Shown here: in pieces, positions 50,476 to 60,043 of the stretch
Numbering within the stretch: position 1 is the first letter of the stretch
Layout of the letters: each line of letters opens with the position of its first letter
DNA from: Paracoccus isoporae
Lineage (GTDB): Bacteria > Pseudomonadota > Alphaproteobacteria > Rhodobacterales > Rhodobacteraceae
Reading direction: 5' to 3'
Assembly: GCF_900101865.1 (NCBI RefSeq)
Contig: NZ_FNAH01000010.1
Span: 48,214-112,213, forward strand
Length of the DNA stretch: 64,000 nt
Notes under the pieces: generated by a model
Databases searched by the model: none
What the model was told of the DNA's origin: nothing
What the model saw: the letters and a program-made list of their open reading frames with translations, nothing else
Made by a program: the position numbers and the translations under genes

Positions 50476-51564
50476 ATGACACTGGAACTCAAGGGCGTCA
50501 CGAAATCGGTCGAGGGGCAGGTTCATATCGCGCCCACCGATCTGACGCTGGAAAACGGCACGATGAACGTGCTTCTGGGGCCGACGCTGGCGGGCAAGAC
50601 CTCGCTGATGCGGCTGATGGCGGGGCTGGATCAGCCCACGGCGGGCCGGATCTTCTGGAAGGGCGAGGATGTCACCGGGATGCGGGTGCAGGACCGCAAG
50701 GTGGCGATGGTCTATCAGCAATTCATCAACTACCCCTCGATGAGCGTCTATGACAACATCGCCTCGCCCATGCGGCTGATGGGCGTCGGCCGGGACGAGA
50801 TCGACCGGCGGGTGCGCGAGACCGCGGCGCTGATGAAGCTGACCCCGATGCTGGATCGCAAGCCGCTGGAGCTGTCTGGCGGGCAGCAGCAGCGCTGCGC
50901 ACTGGCCCGCGCCTTGGTCAAGAATGCCGGGCTGGTGCTGCTGGACGAGCCGCTGGCCAATCTGGATTACAAGCTGCGCGAGGAATTGCGGGTCGAGATC
51001 CCGAAGATCTTCGAGGCGTCGGGCGCCATCTTCGTCTATGCCACCACCGAACCGGAAGAGGCGCTCTTGCTGGGCGGCAACACCGCGACGATGTGGCAGG
51101 GGCGGGTCACGCAGTTCGGGCCGACGCCGCGCGTCTATCGCCGGCCCGTCGATGCGACCACGGCGCGGGTGTTCAGCGATCCGCCGATGAATTTCCTTCA
51201 GATCACCAAGACCGGCGACCGGCTGGTCTTCGATGGCGGGCAGAGCGCGCCGGCGGCGGGCGTTCTGGCCGATCTGCCCGATGGGCGCTACATGGCCGGG
51301 TTCCGGCCCAACCATCTGGATATAAGCCAGAACGGGCCGGACGCGATGCGCTTTACCGCGCGGCTGCATGTGACCGAGCTGACCGGTTCCGAAACCTTCG
51401 TCCATCTGGATCATCACGACGCGCGTTGGGTCGGGCTGATCCACGGCGTGCACGATCTCGAAATCGGCGCGCCGCTGGATGTGTGGCTGGAACCGCGCCA
51501 TGTCTATGTCTTTGCCGAGGATGGCGGGCTGGTCGCCCCCGCCGCCTATGCGATGGCCGCCTGA
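50476..51564 (+). CDS. glpS: Glycerol ABC transporter ATPase with substituted switch histidine
   Basis: A 362-residue ATPase, first of a pair. Walker A is GPTLAGKTS (35-43), the signature LSGGQQQR (133-140) is intact, and Walker B is LVLLDEP. The H-loop, normally YVTHD, reads YATTE, so the switch histidine is replaced by Thr191. It is placed as GlpS by gene order in the glpDSTPQUV-type operon. It likely forms a heterodimer with the next ATPase. Confidence 0.9.
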   Translation: MTLELKGVTKSVEGQVHIAPTDLTLENGTMNVLLGPTLAGKTSLMRLMAGLDQPTAGRIFWKGEDVTGMRVQDRKVAMVYQQFINYPSMSVYDNIASPMRLMGVGRDEIDRRVRETAALMKLTPMLDRKPLELSGGQQQRCALARALVKNAGLVLLDEPLANLDYKLREELRVEIPKIFEASGAIFVYATTEPEEALLLGGNTATMWQGRVTQFGPTPRVYRRPVDATTARVFSDPPMNFLQITKTGDRLVFDGGQSAPAAGVLADLPDGRYMAGFRPNHLDISQNGPDAMRFTARLHVTELTGSETFVHLDHHDARWVGLIHGVHDLEIGAPLDVWLEPRHVYVFAEDGGLVAPAAYAMAA

Positions 51565-51575
51565 GGGGAACGCAT

Positions 51576-52658
51576 ATGGCACGCATCACGCTCGACAATC
51601 TCGCCCATTCCTACCTGCCGCGCCCGGCCGGGCCCGAGGATTACGCGCTCAAGGAGCTGAATTACGACTGGGAGGATGGCGAGGCCTATGCGCTGCTCGG
51701 CGCATCGGGCTGTGGCAAGTCCACGCTCTTGAACATCATCTCGGGCCTGCTGATCCCGTCGCAGGGCCGGGTGCTGTTCGACGGCCAGGACGTGACCCAT
51801 GCCCCCACGGCCGAGCGCAATATCGCGCAGGTGTTCCAGTTTCCGGTCGTCTACGACACCATGACCGTCCATGACAATCTGGCCTTCCCGCTGCGCAATC
51901 GCGGCCGGGATGAGGCTTACGTTGCCGAACGGGTGCAGGAAATCGCCCGCATGATCGGGATGGAGGAGATGCTGACCCGCAGGGCGCAAGGTCTGGGCGC
52001 GGATGCCAAGCAGAAGATCAGCCTCGGCCGCGGCATGGTGCGCAAGGATGTGAACGCGCTTCTGTTCGACGAGCCGCTGACCGTGATCGACCCGCATATG
52101 AAATGGGAGCTGCGCACCCAACTCAAGAAGCTGCACCACGATTTCGGCCATACCATGATCTATGTCACCCATGACCAGACCGAGGCGCTGACCTTCGCCG
52201 ACAAGGTGGTGGTGATGCATGACGGCCGCGTCGTCCAGATCGGCACTCCGGATGAGCTGTTCGAGCGGCCGGAGCACACCTTCGTCGGCTATTTCATCGG
52301 CTCGCCCGGCATGAATATCCTGCCCGCCAAGATCGAGGGCGACCGGGCCATCATCGACGGGGCCGAAATCCCGCTCGGGCGCGGCTACGGGCCGGTTGAC
52401 GGCAAGGTCGAGATCGGCATCCGCCCCGAATTCGCCCGGCTGAGCGCGGATGAGGGTCTGCCCGTCACCCTGCGCCGGGTGGAGGATGCGGGCCGCCACA
52501 AGATCATCCGCGCCGAGCTGTTCGGCCATGACATCAACATCATCGCCGGTGAGGACGCGCTGATCGGCCCCGACATGACCCGCGTCAGCTTCGACGCCCG
52601 CCGGGTCAATGTCTATGCCGATGACTGGCGCGTGACGCCTGTGGGGGAGGCCGCGTGA
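51576..52658 (+). CDS. glpT: Glycerol ABC transporter ATPase with degenerate signature motif
   Basis: A 360-residue ATPase. Walker A GASGCGKST (42-50), Walker B ALLFDEP and the H-loop YVTHD with His199 are intact. The signature LSGGQ is lost: the segment reads GLGADAKQKISLGRG (139-153). Its defect is thus the complement of that in GlpS, so the heterodimer would have one normal and one degenerate ATP site. It starts 11 bases after glpS. The name follows the rhizobial operon and is unrelated to the enterobacterial glycerol 3-phosphate antiporter GlpT. Confidence 0.9.
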   Translation: MARITLDNLAHSYLPRPAGPEDYALKELNYDWEDGEAYALLGASGCGKSTLLNIISGLLIPSQGRVLFDGQDVTHAPTAERNIAQVFQFPVVYDTMTVHDNLAFPLRNRGRDEAYVAERVQEIARMIGMEEMLTRRAQGLGADAKQKISLGRGMVRKDVNALLFDEPLTVIDPHMKWELRTQLKKLHHDFGHTMIYVTHDQTEALTFADKVVVMHDGRVVQIGTPDELFERPEHTFVGYFIGSPGMNILPAKIEGDRAIIDGAEIPLGRGYGPVDGKVEIGIRPEFARLSADEGLPVTLRRVEDAGRHKIIRAELFGHDINIIAGEDALIGPDMTRVSFDARRVNVYADDWRVTPVGEAA

Positions 52659-53530
52659 TGCAGCAGAAGACCGTCAACAACAAGGCCTGGTTCCTGGTGC
52701 TGCCCGTGCTGCTGCTGGTGGCGTTCTCGGCGGTGATCCCGCTGATGACGGTGGTGAATTACTCGGTGCAGGACACGTTCGGCAATAATGTCTTCTTCTG
52801 GGCCGGGCTGGACTGGTTCCGCGAGATGCTGAGCGATGAGCGGATGTGGGACGCGCTGCAGCGGCAATTGTTCTTCTCGGCCACGATCCTGGCCATCGAG
52901 GTGCCGCTGGGGATCTTCGTGGCGCTGAACATGCCGAAATCGGGGTTCTGGTCGTCCTTCTGCCTGGTGCTGATGTCGCTGCCGCTGCTGATCCCGTGGA
53001 ACGTGGTCGGCACGATCTGGCAGATTTTCGGGCGCGTCGATATCGGGTTGCTCGGCCATACGCTGGATGCGCTCGGGATCGACTATAACTACACCCAGAA
53101 CCCGGTCGCGGCCTGGGCCACGATTATCGTGATGGATGTGTGGCACTGGACCTCGCTGGTGGCTCTGCTGGCCTTCGCCGGGCTGAAATCCATCCCCGAC
53201 GCCTATTATCAGGCCGCCAAGATCGACCAGGCGAGCCGGTGGAAGGTTTTCCGCTATATCGAACTGCCGAAAATGTCCGGCGTGCTGATGATCGCGATCC
53301 TTCTGCGCTTCATGGACAGTTTCATGATCTATACCGAGCCTTTCGTCGTCACCGGCGGCGGGCCGGGCAATGCCACGACGCTGCTGTCGATCGACCTGGT
53401 GAAAATGGCGCTCGGCCAGTTCGATCTGGGCCCGGCCGCGGCCTTCTCGATCATGTATTTCCTGGTGATCCTGCTGATCTCTTGGGTGTTCTATACCGTG
53501 ATGACCAATCTCGACAAAAAGGGGGTGTGA
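52658..53530 (+). CDS. glpP: Glycerol ABC transporter permease
   Basis: A 290-residue permease with six membrane spans. The EAA loop is YYQAAKIDQASRWKVFRYIELP. The ATG at 52658 overlaps the glpT stop (TGATG) and has GGGGGAGG before it; a GTG one codon upstream is possible. It partners with the next gene. Confidence 0.91.
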   Translation: MQQKTVNNKAWFLVLPVLLLVAFSAVIPLMTVVNYSVQDTFGNNVFFWAGLDWFREMLSDERMWDALQRQLFFSATILAIEVPLGIFVALNMPKSGFWSSFCLVLMSLPLLIPWNVVGTIWQIFGRVDIGLLGHTLDALGIDYNYTQNPVAAWATIIVMDVWHWTSLVALLAFAGLKSIPDAYYQAAKIDQASRWKVFRYIELPKMSGVLMIAILLRFMDSFMIYTEPFVVTGGGPGNATTLLSIDLVKMALGQFDLGPAAAFSIMYFLVILLISWVFYTVMTNLDKKGV

Positions 53531-53531
53531 G

Positions 53532-54401
<870 letters not shown>

Positions 54402-54412
54402 GGGGGACGGCG

Positions 54413-54685
54413 ATGGCATGGATGGCATGGACATGGCCCACGGCGGCGTTCTTCGCGGTCATCGCGGCGCTGCTGGTGATCTTCACGATCTTCGCGATCC
54501 GCTATCCCGAGACGCCGCGCACCGGCGTTCTGGGGATCGAGACGACGCGCGGCGACCGGCTGTTCATCACGCTTCTGGGCAGCGCCTTCATCAACCTGGC
54601 CTGGCTGGGGCTGATAGGCGTGGCGCAGCCCGCCGCCCTGATCGTTTGCCTGATCTACGCCGCGGCGGTGTTCCGCTGGGTGTGA
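54413..54685 (+). CDS. glpU: Small membrane protein of the glycerol importer operon (DUF2160-like)
   Basis: A 90-residue protein with about three hydrophobic segments (TAAFFAVIAALLVIFTIFAIRY, LFITLLGSAFINLAWLGLIG and LIVCLIYAAAVF). It sits at the glpU position in the glp operon, between glpQ and the binding protein. Its role is not established; it may assist assembly of the transporter. AGGGGG precedes the start, supporting it as a real gene. Confidence 0.85.
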   Translation: MAWMAWTWPTAAFFAVIAALLVIFTIFAIRYPETPRTGVLGIETTRGDRLFITLLGSAFINLAWLGLIGVAQPAALIVCLIYAAAVFRWV

Positions 54686-54747
54686 CGCGGGGCGGGGCGC
54701 ACGGCCGGCCCATGACTGACAACAACGACTTCAACACGGAGGAGACC

Positions 54748-56454
54748 ATGAAACATAATCTTAAGACGACAACGGCCTTGGCGCTCGCGCTCGGCCTGCT
54801 GGGCCACCCGGCGCTTGCCGATATGGAGGCGGCGCGCAGCTTCCTCGATGCCGAAATCGGCGATCAGTCGGCGCTCTCGCGTGAGGAGCAGGAGGCCGAG
54901 ATGCAGTGGTTCATCGACGCCGCACAGCCTTTCGCGGGCATGGAGATCAAGGTGGTGTCCGAAACTATCACCACCCATGAGTATGAAAGCCAGGTGCTCG
55001 CCCCGGCCTTCGAGGCGATCACCGGCATCCGCCTGACCCATGACCTGATCGGCGAGGGCGATGTGGTCGAGAAGCTCCAGACCCAGATGCAGTCGGGCGA
55101 GAATATCTATGACGCCTATGTCAACGATTCCGACCTGATCGGCACGCATTGGCGCTACCAGCAGGTGCGCAACCTGACCGACTGGATGGAGAATGAGGGC
55201 GCGGATGTGACCAATCCGGGCCTCGATCTGGACGATTTCATCGGCACCCAGTTCACCACCGCGCCGGATGGCAAGCTGTATCAGTTGCCCGACCAGCAAT
55301 TCGCCAACCTCTACTGGTTCCGCTACGACTGGTTCACCGATCCCGAGATCATGGCCGCGTTCGAGGAAGAATACGGCTATGAGCTGGGCGTGCCGGTCAA
55401 CTGGTCGGCCTATGAGGATATCGCCGCCTTCTTCACCGGCCGCGAGATCGATGGGGTCGAGGTCTATGGCTCCATGGATTACGGCAAGAAAGACCCCTCG
55501 CTCGGCTGGCGCTATACCGATGCGTGGATGTCGATGGCCGGCATGGGCGACAAGGGCGAGCCGAACGGCCTGCCGGTCGATGAATGGGGCATCCGGGTGA
55601 ACGAGAACTCGCAGCCCGTGGGGGCCTGCATGGCGCGCGGCGGGGCGGCGAACAGCCCGGCGGCGGTCTATGCCGTCGAGAAGGCGGTGGAGTGGCTGAA
55701 CGAATACTCCCCGCCCTCGGCCATGGGGATGACCTTCTCCGAAGCCGGTCCGGTGCCGGGGCAGGGCAATATCGCCCAGCAGATGTTCATGTACACCACC
55801 TTTGTCGCGCCCCTGGTCGACAGCCCGGCGGTGATGAACGAGGACGGCACCCCGAAATGGCGTCTCGCCCCATCGCCGCATGGCGTCTACTGGGAAGACG
55901 GCATGAAGGTCGGTTATCAGGATGTCGGATCCTGGACGCTGATGGAATCGACGCCCGAGGACCGCGCCAAGGCCGCCTGGCTCTATGCGCAGTTCGTGAC
56001 CTCCAAGACCGTCGATGTGAAGAAGGCCCATGTCGGGCTGACCTTCATCCGCGAATCCACCGTGCAGCATGAAAGCTTCACCGAGCGCGCGCCCAATCTG
56101 GGCGGCCTGGTCGAGTTCTATCGCTCGCCCGACCGGGTCCGCTGGTCGCCCACCGGGACCAACGTGCCGGATTATCCGAAACTGGCACAGCTCTGGTGGC
56201 AGAATATCGGGGATGCGATGTCGGGGGCGAAATCCGCGCAGGACGCGCTCGACAGCCTCTGCGCCGATATGGAAAGCGTCATGGAGCGTCTGGAACGCGC
56301 CGGCATCCAGGGCGATCTCGGCCCGGTGCTGAACGAGGAGAAGGATCCGCAGGAATGGCTCGACGCCGAGGGCGCGCCGAAGCCGGCCGTGGCGGACACG
56401 CGCGAGGAGCCGCAGACCGTCAGCTATGACGAGCTGGTGAGTTCCTGGCAGTAA
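54748..56454 (+). CDS. glpV: Glycerol ABC transporter substrate-binding protein
   Basis: A 568-residue binding protein, large for its class but usual for this operon. The signal peptide ends at ALA (MKHNLKTTTALALALGLLGHPALA). The mature protein contains FAGMEIKVVSETITTHEYESQVLAPAF and a conserved tail with DVKKAHVGLTFIRESTVQHESF. GGAGGAG precedes the ATG. It delivers glycerol to the GlpSTPQ complex in the rhizobial model; the same is inferred here from gene order. Confidence 0.92.
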   Translation: MKHNLKTTTALALALGLLGHPALADMEAARSFLDAEIGDQSALSREEQEAEMQWFIDAAQPFAGMEIKVVSETITTHEYESQVLAPAFEAITGIRLTHDLIGEGDVVEKLQTQMQSGENIYDAYVNDSDLIGTHWRYQQVRNLTDWMENEGADVTNPGLDLDDFIGTQFTTAPDGKLYQLPDQQFANLYWFRYDWFTDPEIMAAFEEEYGYELGVPVNWSAYEDIAAFFTGREIDGVEVYGSMDYGKKDPSLGWRYTDAWMSMAGMGDKGEPNGLPVDEWGIRVNENSQPVGACMARGGAANSPAAVYAVEKAVEWLNEYSPPSAMGMTFSEAGPVPGQGNIAQQMFMYTTFVAPLVDSPAVMNEDGTPKWRLAPSPHGVYWEDGMKVGYQDVGSWTLMESTPEDRAKAAWLYAQFVTSKTVDVKKAHVGLTFIRESTVQHESFTERAPNLGGLVEFYRSPDRVRWSPTGTNVPDYPKLAQLWWQNIGDAMSGAKSAQDALDSLCADMESVMERLERAGIQGDLGPVLNEEKDPQEWLDAEGAPKPAVADTREEPQTVSYDELVSSWQ

Positions 56455-56463
56455 ACTGTGATC

Positions 56464-56489
56464 CGGGGGCGGGCAGTGACCCGCCCCCG
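56464..56489 (+). terminator. Hairpin at the end of the glp operon
   Basis: Nine bases after the glpV stop, a perfect 10-base stem CGGGGGCGGG / CCCGCCCCCG with a 6-base loop. No T-run follows, so it may be a stabilising 3' end or a terminator needing Rho. The rest of the gap to 56707 holds only a TTGACA at 56662-56667 with no convincing -10. Confidence 0.6.
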
Positions 56490-56707
56490 ATTCGCACCGC
56501 GCACCGGTTTATCAACCCGAGCGTGCTGAGATACACGCAAGAACAACCCTGGATTGCAGAGCGAAATGGCGTGAAACGGCGCCGCCTCTGCAACGCGCAA
56601 TCCGGACCGATAAAATTTCACAAAAGAAACTAATTCCACGCATCGCTCGGCGATCTGCGGCTTGACAGGCGACGACATCTCTCTGTTCCCTACGGGAAAA
56701 CCGGGGA

Positions 56708-57556
56708 ATGACCACGATGTTGAAGGGCCGCACCGACACTCCGCCTGCATTGCCAACCCCACGCCCCCGCTGGTTGCGCCTGCTGATCTTGGTCGGGCTG
56801 GGGTTCATCTTGTTCAACACGCTCGGTGTCGCGCTGTTTCTGGGGTCCGGACCCCGCATAGGGGGCGGGATGCTGGTGAAGCTGGTGCTGGTGGGCGCAG
56901 CCATCGCGGTGCCGCTGTGGAAATTTGACGGTCTGAACGTGCTGCGCAGTTGGTCGAACCCGGCCAAGGCGAGTTTCACGCAGACCGACGATCCGGCGAC
57001 GGGCGCTGTGCTGTTCACGGTGACACCGGCCCGCGCGGCGCGGATGCCGGCGCTGCCGCTGTTTGCGATCGGTGGATTTCTGCTGTTCGTGGCGTTGATC
57101 GGCACCACCGGCATTGGCGGCTTTATCTGGGCCTATCTGGTGGCGATCGTGTTCATCGGCGTGGGATGCAGCTTCGTCCTGCCAGGCGCGGCGGATCGCA
57201 GGCCGGCCGACATCTCGGTCAGCCCGGGCGGAATTCGCCGCGACACGATCCATCTTCCCCTCGACGCCATTGCAGATCTGCGTGTCACGCAGGGCGGGCT
57301 GGTGATCGATGCCGATCCGCTGGTGGCGGGGCCGCGCGGGGTCTCAACGGCGGCGATGGCCGGCCGCCACATGGGCCGACGGCAATCCGGGCGCGGCTTT
57401 GCGGTGGAGATCCGGGCCGAGGGCGAAGGCCGCTATGACGTGCTGGCTGGTGGGTTGACCGAGGATTGCGCGCAGGCCTTGGCCACGGATCTGGTCCGGG
57501 CTCTCGCCACGGCGCGCAGCCAGACACCGGCAGCGTCCCCGGTGGGGGCGGGATGA
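56708..57556 (+). CDS. Membrane protein of unknown function
   Basis: A 282-residue protein I do not recognise. It has four hydrophobic segments in two pairs: about 22-45 and 55-70, then about 118-135 and 138-158. A C-terminal soluble part of about 115 residues resembles a PH-like or membrane-anchored beta domain (ISVSPGGIRRDTIHLPLDAIADLRV). It stands alone between the glp operon and the IclR gene, with neither sharing an obvious link. Codon use looks native. Confidence 0.75.
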   Translation: MTTMLKGRTDTPPALPTPRPRWLRLLILVGLGFILFNTLGVALFLGSGPRIGGGMLVKLVLVGAAIAVPLWKFDGLNVLRSWSNPAKASFTQTDDPATGAVLFTVTPARAARMPALPLFAIGGFLLFVALIGTTGIGGFIWAYLVAIVFIGVGCSFVLPGAADRRPADISVSPGGIRRDTIHLPLDAIADLRVTQGGLVIDADPLVAGPRGVSTAAMAGRHMGRRQSGRGFAVEIRAEGEGRYDVLAGGLTEDCAQALATDLVRALATARSQTPAASPVGAG

Positions 57557-57627
57557 ACCCGGCATAGCGGCGGATAGCGGAGGACGGCGATGTGCGCCGT
57601 CGGACCGCCCGCCTGCGCCGGCATGAG

Positions 57628-58470
57628 TCAGCTTCCGTCCAGATCCCGCACCGCCTGCAGCAGCCGGTCGCCGTATTTCTCGTGCAGCTCGCCCGGCGAG
57701 ACCAGGAAGGACGGGCCGCCGACATTCAGCCCGTAGACGGAGCTGCCATCCAGCGAGCGGATCGGGGCGGCGATCGAGTTGATCTCGGCCTTCCAGCCGC
57801 CGAAGCTGGTGCAGTAGCCGCGAGACTCATAGTCGCGCTCCGCCTCGCGCAGGCTGTGGATCATGCGCTCTTCCTGCTCGGGAAACTCGGCCACGCAGCG
57901 CCGCAGCAGCTCGGCCCGTTTCTGCGGCGGCAGGCCGACCAGAATGGCGCGGCCGATGCCGGAATAGAACAGCGGCAGCTTCGCCCCGATCTCGATGGAC
58001 AGCGACATCGCCTGACGCTGGCGGCGCGTCGCCAGATAGACCGCACGGGTGCCGCTGCGCTCGGCCAAAGCGACGGTGACATAGGGATTCGGGCCGCTGA
58101 TCAGCGCCTCCATCACCTCGCCGCCGCGCTCGCCCACATTGATCCCGGCAAGCGCGTTGAATCCAAGATGCAGCACCTTCGGTCCCAGCCGGTATTCGCC
58201 CGTGGCGTCGTAGCGATGCAGATGGCCGGTCTTGGTCAGCGTATAGGTCAGCCGCGAGACGGTCGGCCGGGCCAGCCCGGTGCGGCGCGAGATCTCGTGA
58301 TTCGACAGATAGCGATCGTCGGGCCCGTAGCAGGCCAGAATGTCCAGGCCGCGCGACAGGGCGGTGACGAATTGCCGGTCCCCCTGATCGGCGGCCTGCC
58401 CGGCGGGCTCGGCCGCGCCGCTCATCTCCTCGTCATCCGGCATCTGAACCGGTTCCGCCGCCTTTGCCAT
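57628..58470 (-). CDS. IclR-family regulator of the TAXI-TRAP/CoA-ligase operon
   Basis: A 280-residue IclR-type regulator. The winged HTH is near residues 45-85 (LSNHEISRRTGLARPTVSRLTYTLTKTGHL); the effector domain follows with GIGRAILVGLPP and GYCTSFGGWKAEINSIAAPI. The ATG at 58470 is preceded by AAGGAAGG. The longer frame is antisense to promoter DNA and not credible. It is divergent from the TAXI gene, so it should control uptake and CoA activation of the operon's substrate. Confidence 0.92.
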   Translation of the reverse strand: MAKAAEPVQMPDDEEMSGAAEPAGQAADQGDRQFVTALSRGLDILACYGPDDRYLSNHEISRRTGLARPTVSRLTYTLTKTGHLHRYDATGEYRLGPKVLHLGFNALAGINVGERGGEVMEALISGPNPYVTVALAERSGTRAVYLATRRQRQAMSLSIEIGAKLPLFYSGIGRAILVGLPPQKRAELLRRCVAEFPEQEERMIHSLREAERDYESRGYCTSFGGWKAEINSIAAPIRSLDGSSVYGLNVGGPSFLVSPGELHEKYGDRLLQAVRDLDGS

Positions 58471-58498
58471 TCTTATCCTTCCTTGCGCGATTCTTCGC

Positions 58499-58692
58499 TT
58501 CGCTGTGCGAAATCCTCGTCCGCGCAGTCTTCGATCAATAGCATAGTTTTTGCGCTCTGCGCAAAGACGCAACGTCAACTTCAAGCGCGAATGCGTCGCG
58601 GGTCGGGTCGTGCAGAGCGCAGAAATCCGCGCTCCGAGTCGCGAACGCTTGACAGAGAGGACGGTTTCCTTGTATTCCGTTCGCACTGCGGA
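58499..58692. promoter_or_regulatory. IclR/TAXI divergent promoter with repeated dyads
   Basis: The 293-base gap has no gene. It holds three short dyads: TTCGC-TGT-GCGAA (58499-58511), TTTGCGC-TCT-GCGCAAA (58549-58565) and TTCGC-ACT-GCGGA (58680-58692). A plus-strand promoter is visible, TTGACA at 58649-58654 and TGTATT at 58671-58676 with a 16-base spacer. The third dyad starts 4 bases after the -10, over the expected start site, suggesting repression by the IclR protein. Confidence 0.6.
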
Positions 58693-58763
58693 CAATTCGT
58701 TCGCAATTTTCTGGGGGAGTATCGGGGGCCGGACACGCGGCGCCCCGGATGGGAGGACGATCA

Positions 58764-59915
58764 ATGAGTTTTGTCAGAATGACAGTGATGGGCCTGTCGG
58801 TGATGCTGGCCGGTGCCGCGCAGGCGCAGGATCAGGCGGCCGAGGTGGAACTGCCTCGCCAGATGTCCTGGACCGCCTATGACACCGGGTCGGCGGGCTT
58901 CAACCAGGCCGTGGCCATCGGCGGCGAGATGCAGAAGGCCTTCGGCACCAGCCTGCGCGTGCTGCCCGGCAAGAACGATATTTCGCGCATGGAGCCGCTG
59001 CGCCAGGGCCGGGTCGAGTTCTCGGCCACCGGCGTGGGCGGCAGCTTCATGGCGCAGGAAGGCGCCTTCGAGTTCGGCGAGGCGAAATGGGGCCCGCAGC
59101 CGGTCCGTCTGCTGCTTGCGAATAATGGAGGCGATATCGGGCTGTCGGTCGCGGTGGCCGGGGATCTGGGCATCGAATCCTATGCCGATCTGGCCGGCAA
59201 GCGCATTGCCTGGATCGCCGGTGCGCCGGGGCTGAACGTCAACATGGATGCCTATCTGGCCTATGCCGGCCTGACCTGGGACGATGTCGAGCGGGTCGAA
59301 TTCGGCGGCTATGGCGCGTCCTGGACCGGGCTGATCGAGGGGCAGGTGGACGCGGTCTTCGGCTCCACCAATAGCGGCCCGGCTTACGAGGCCGCATCCG
59401 GCCCGCGCGGCATCGCCTGGCCGGCGATGGATCTGGAGGACGAGGCCGCCTTCAAGCGCATGACCGACATCGCGCCATTCTATACCCCCACCCATATCAC
59501 CGTGGGCGCAGAGATCGACGGCACCGATGGCGTGGACGGCGCCGCCTATCCCTATCCGGTGCTGATCGCGGTCGAGGAAACCGATGCCGATCTGGTCTAT
59601 AACATGACCCGCGCGATGGTGGAGCTGTTCCCGTCCTATGACGGCAAGGTGCCCGGCATTGACGGCTGGAGCCTGGATACCCAGAACTTCAGCTGGGTCG
59701 TGCCCTATCACGACGGCGCCATCCGCTATTTCGAGGAAGCCGGCGTGTGGAGCGACGAGGCGCAGGCCCATAACGACGAACTTGTCGAGCGTCAGCGCGT
59801 GCTGCAGGAGGCATGGGCCGCGCTTAAGGATGAAAAGCCGGATGACTGGGACTCCGCCTGGGCCGAACGTCGCCGCCAGGTGCTGGGCGATGCGGGCCTT
59901 CAGGTCGTCTTCTGA
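58764..59915 (+). CDS. TAXI-family TRAP transporter solute-binding protein
   Basis: A 383-residue periplasmic protein with a signal peptide ending at AQAQ (near residue 21). The TAXI pattern is seen in ISRMEPLRQGRVEFSATGVGG, KRIAWIAGAPGLNVNMDAYLAYAGLTWDDV and GQVDAVFGSTNSGPAYE. GGGAGG precedes the ATG. The ligand is likely an organic acid, given the CoA ligase and thiolase downstream. Confidence 0.93.
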   Translation: MSFVRMTVMGLSVMLAGAAQAQDQAAEVELPRQMSWTAYDTGSAGFNQAVAIGGEMQKAFGTSLRVLPGKNDISRMEPLRQGRVEFSATGVGGSFMAQEGAFEFGEAKWGPQPVRLLLANNGGDIGLSVAVAGDLGIESYADLAGKRIAWIAGAPGLNVNMDAYLAYAGLTWDDVERVEFGGYGASWTGLIEGQVDAVFGSTNSGPAYEAASGPRGIAWPAMDLEDEAAFKRMTDIAPFYTPTHITVGAEIDGTDGVDGAAYPYPVLIAVEETDADLVYNMTRAMVELFPSYDGKVPGIDGWSLDTQNFSWVVPYHDGAIRYFEEAGVWSDEAQAHNDELVERQRVLQEAWAALKDEKPDDWDSAWAERRRQVLGDAGLQVVF

Positions 59916-59931
59916 TCCGATCCGGCATGTC

Positions 59932-59963
59932 CGGGGCGTCGCGGCCGCGGCGGTGACGCCCCG
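59932..59963 (+). other. Hairpin between TAXI and TRAP permease genes
   Basis: A perfect 9-base stem CGGGGCGTC / GACGCCCCG with a 14-base loop, 16 bases after the TAXI stop. There is no T-run. It probably lowers permease expression relative to the binding protein. Confidence 0.5.
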
Positions 59964-60043
59964 ATCCCAACCACCCCTGTCCAGGGCGCGGCCCGTCTGC
60001 GGTGCGCGCGACCGGCGACCCCTTCATTCCAGAGGAGGCCAGT

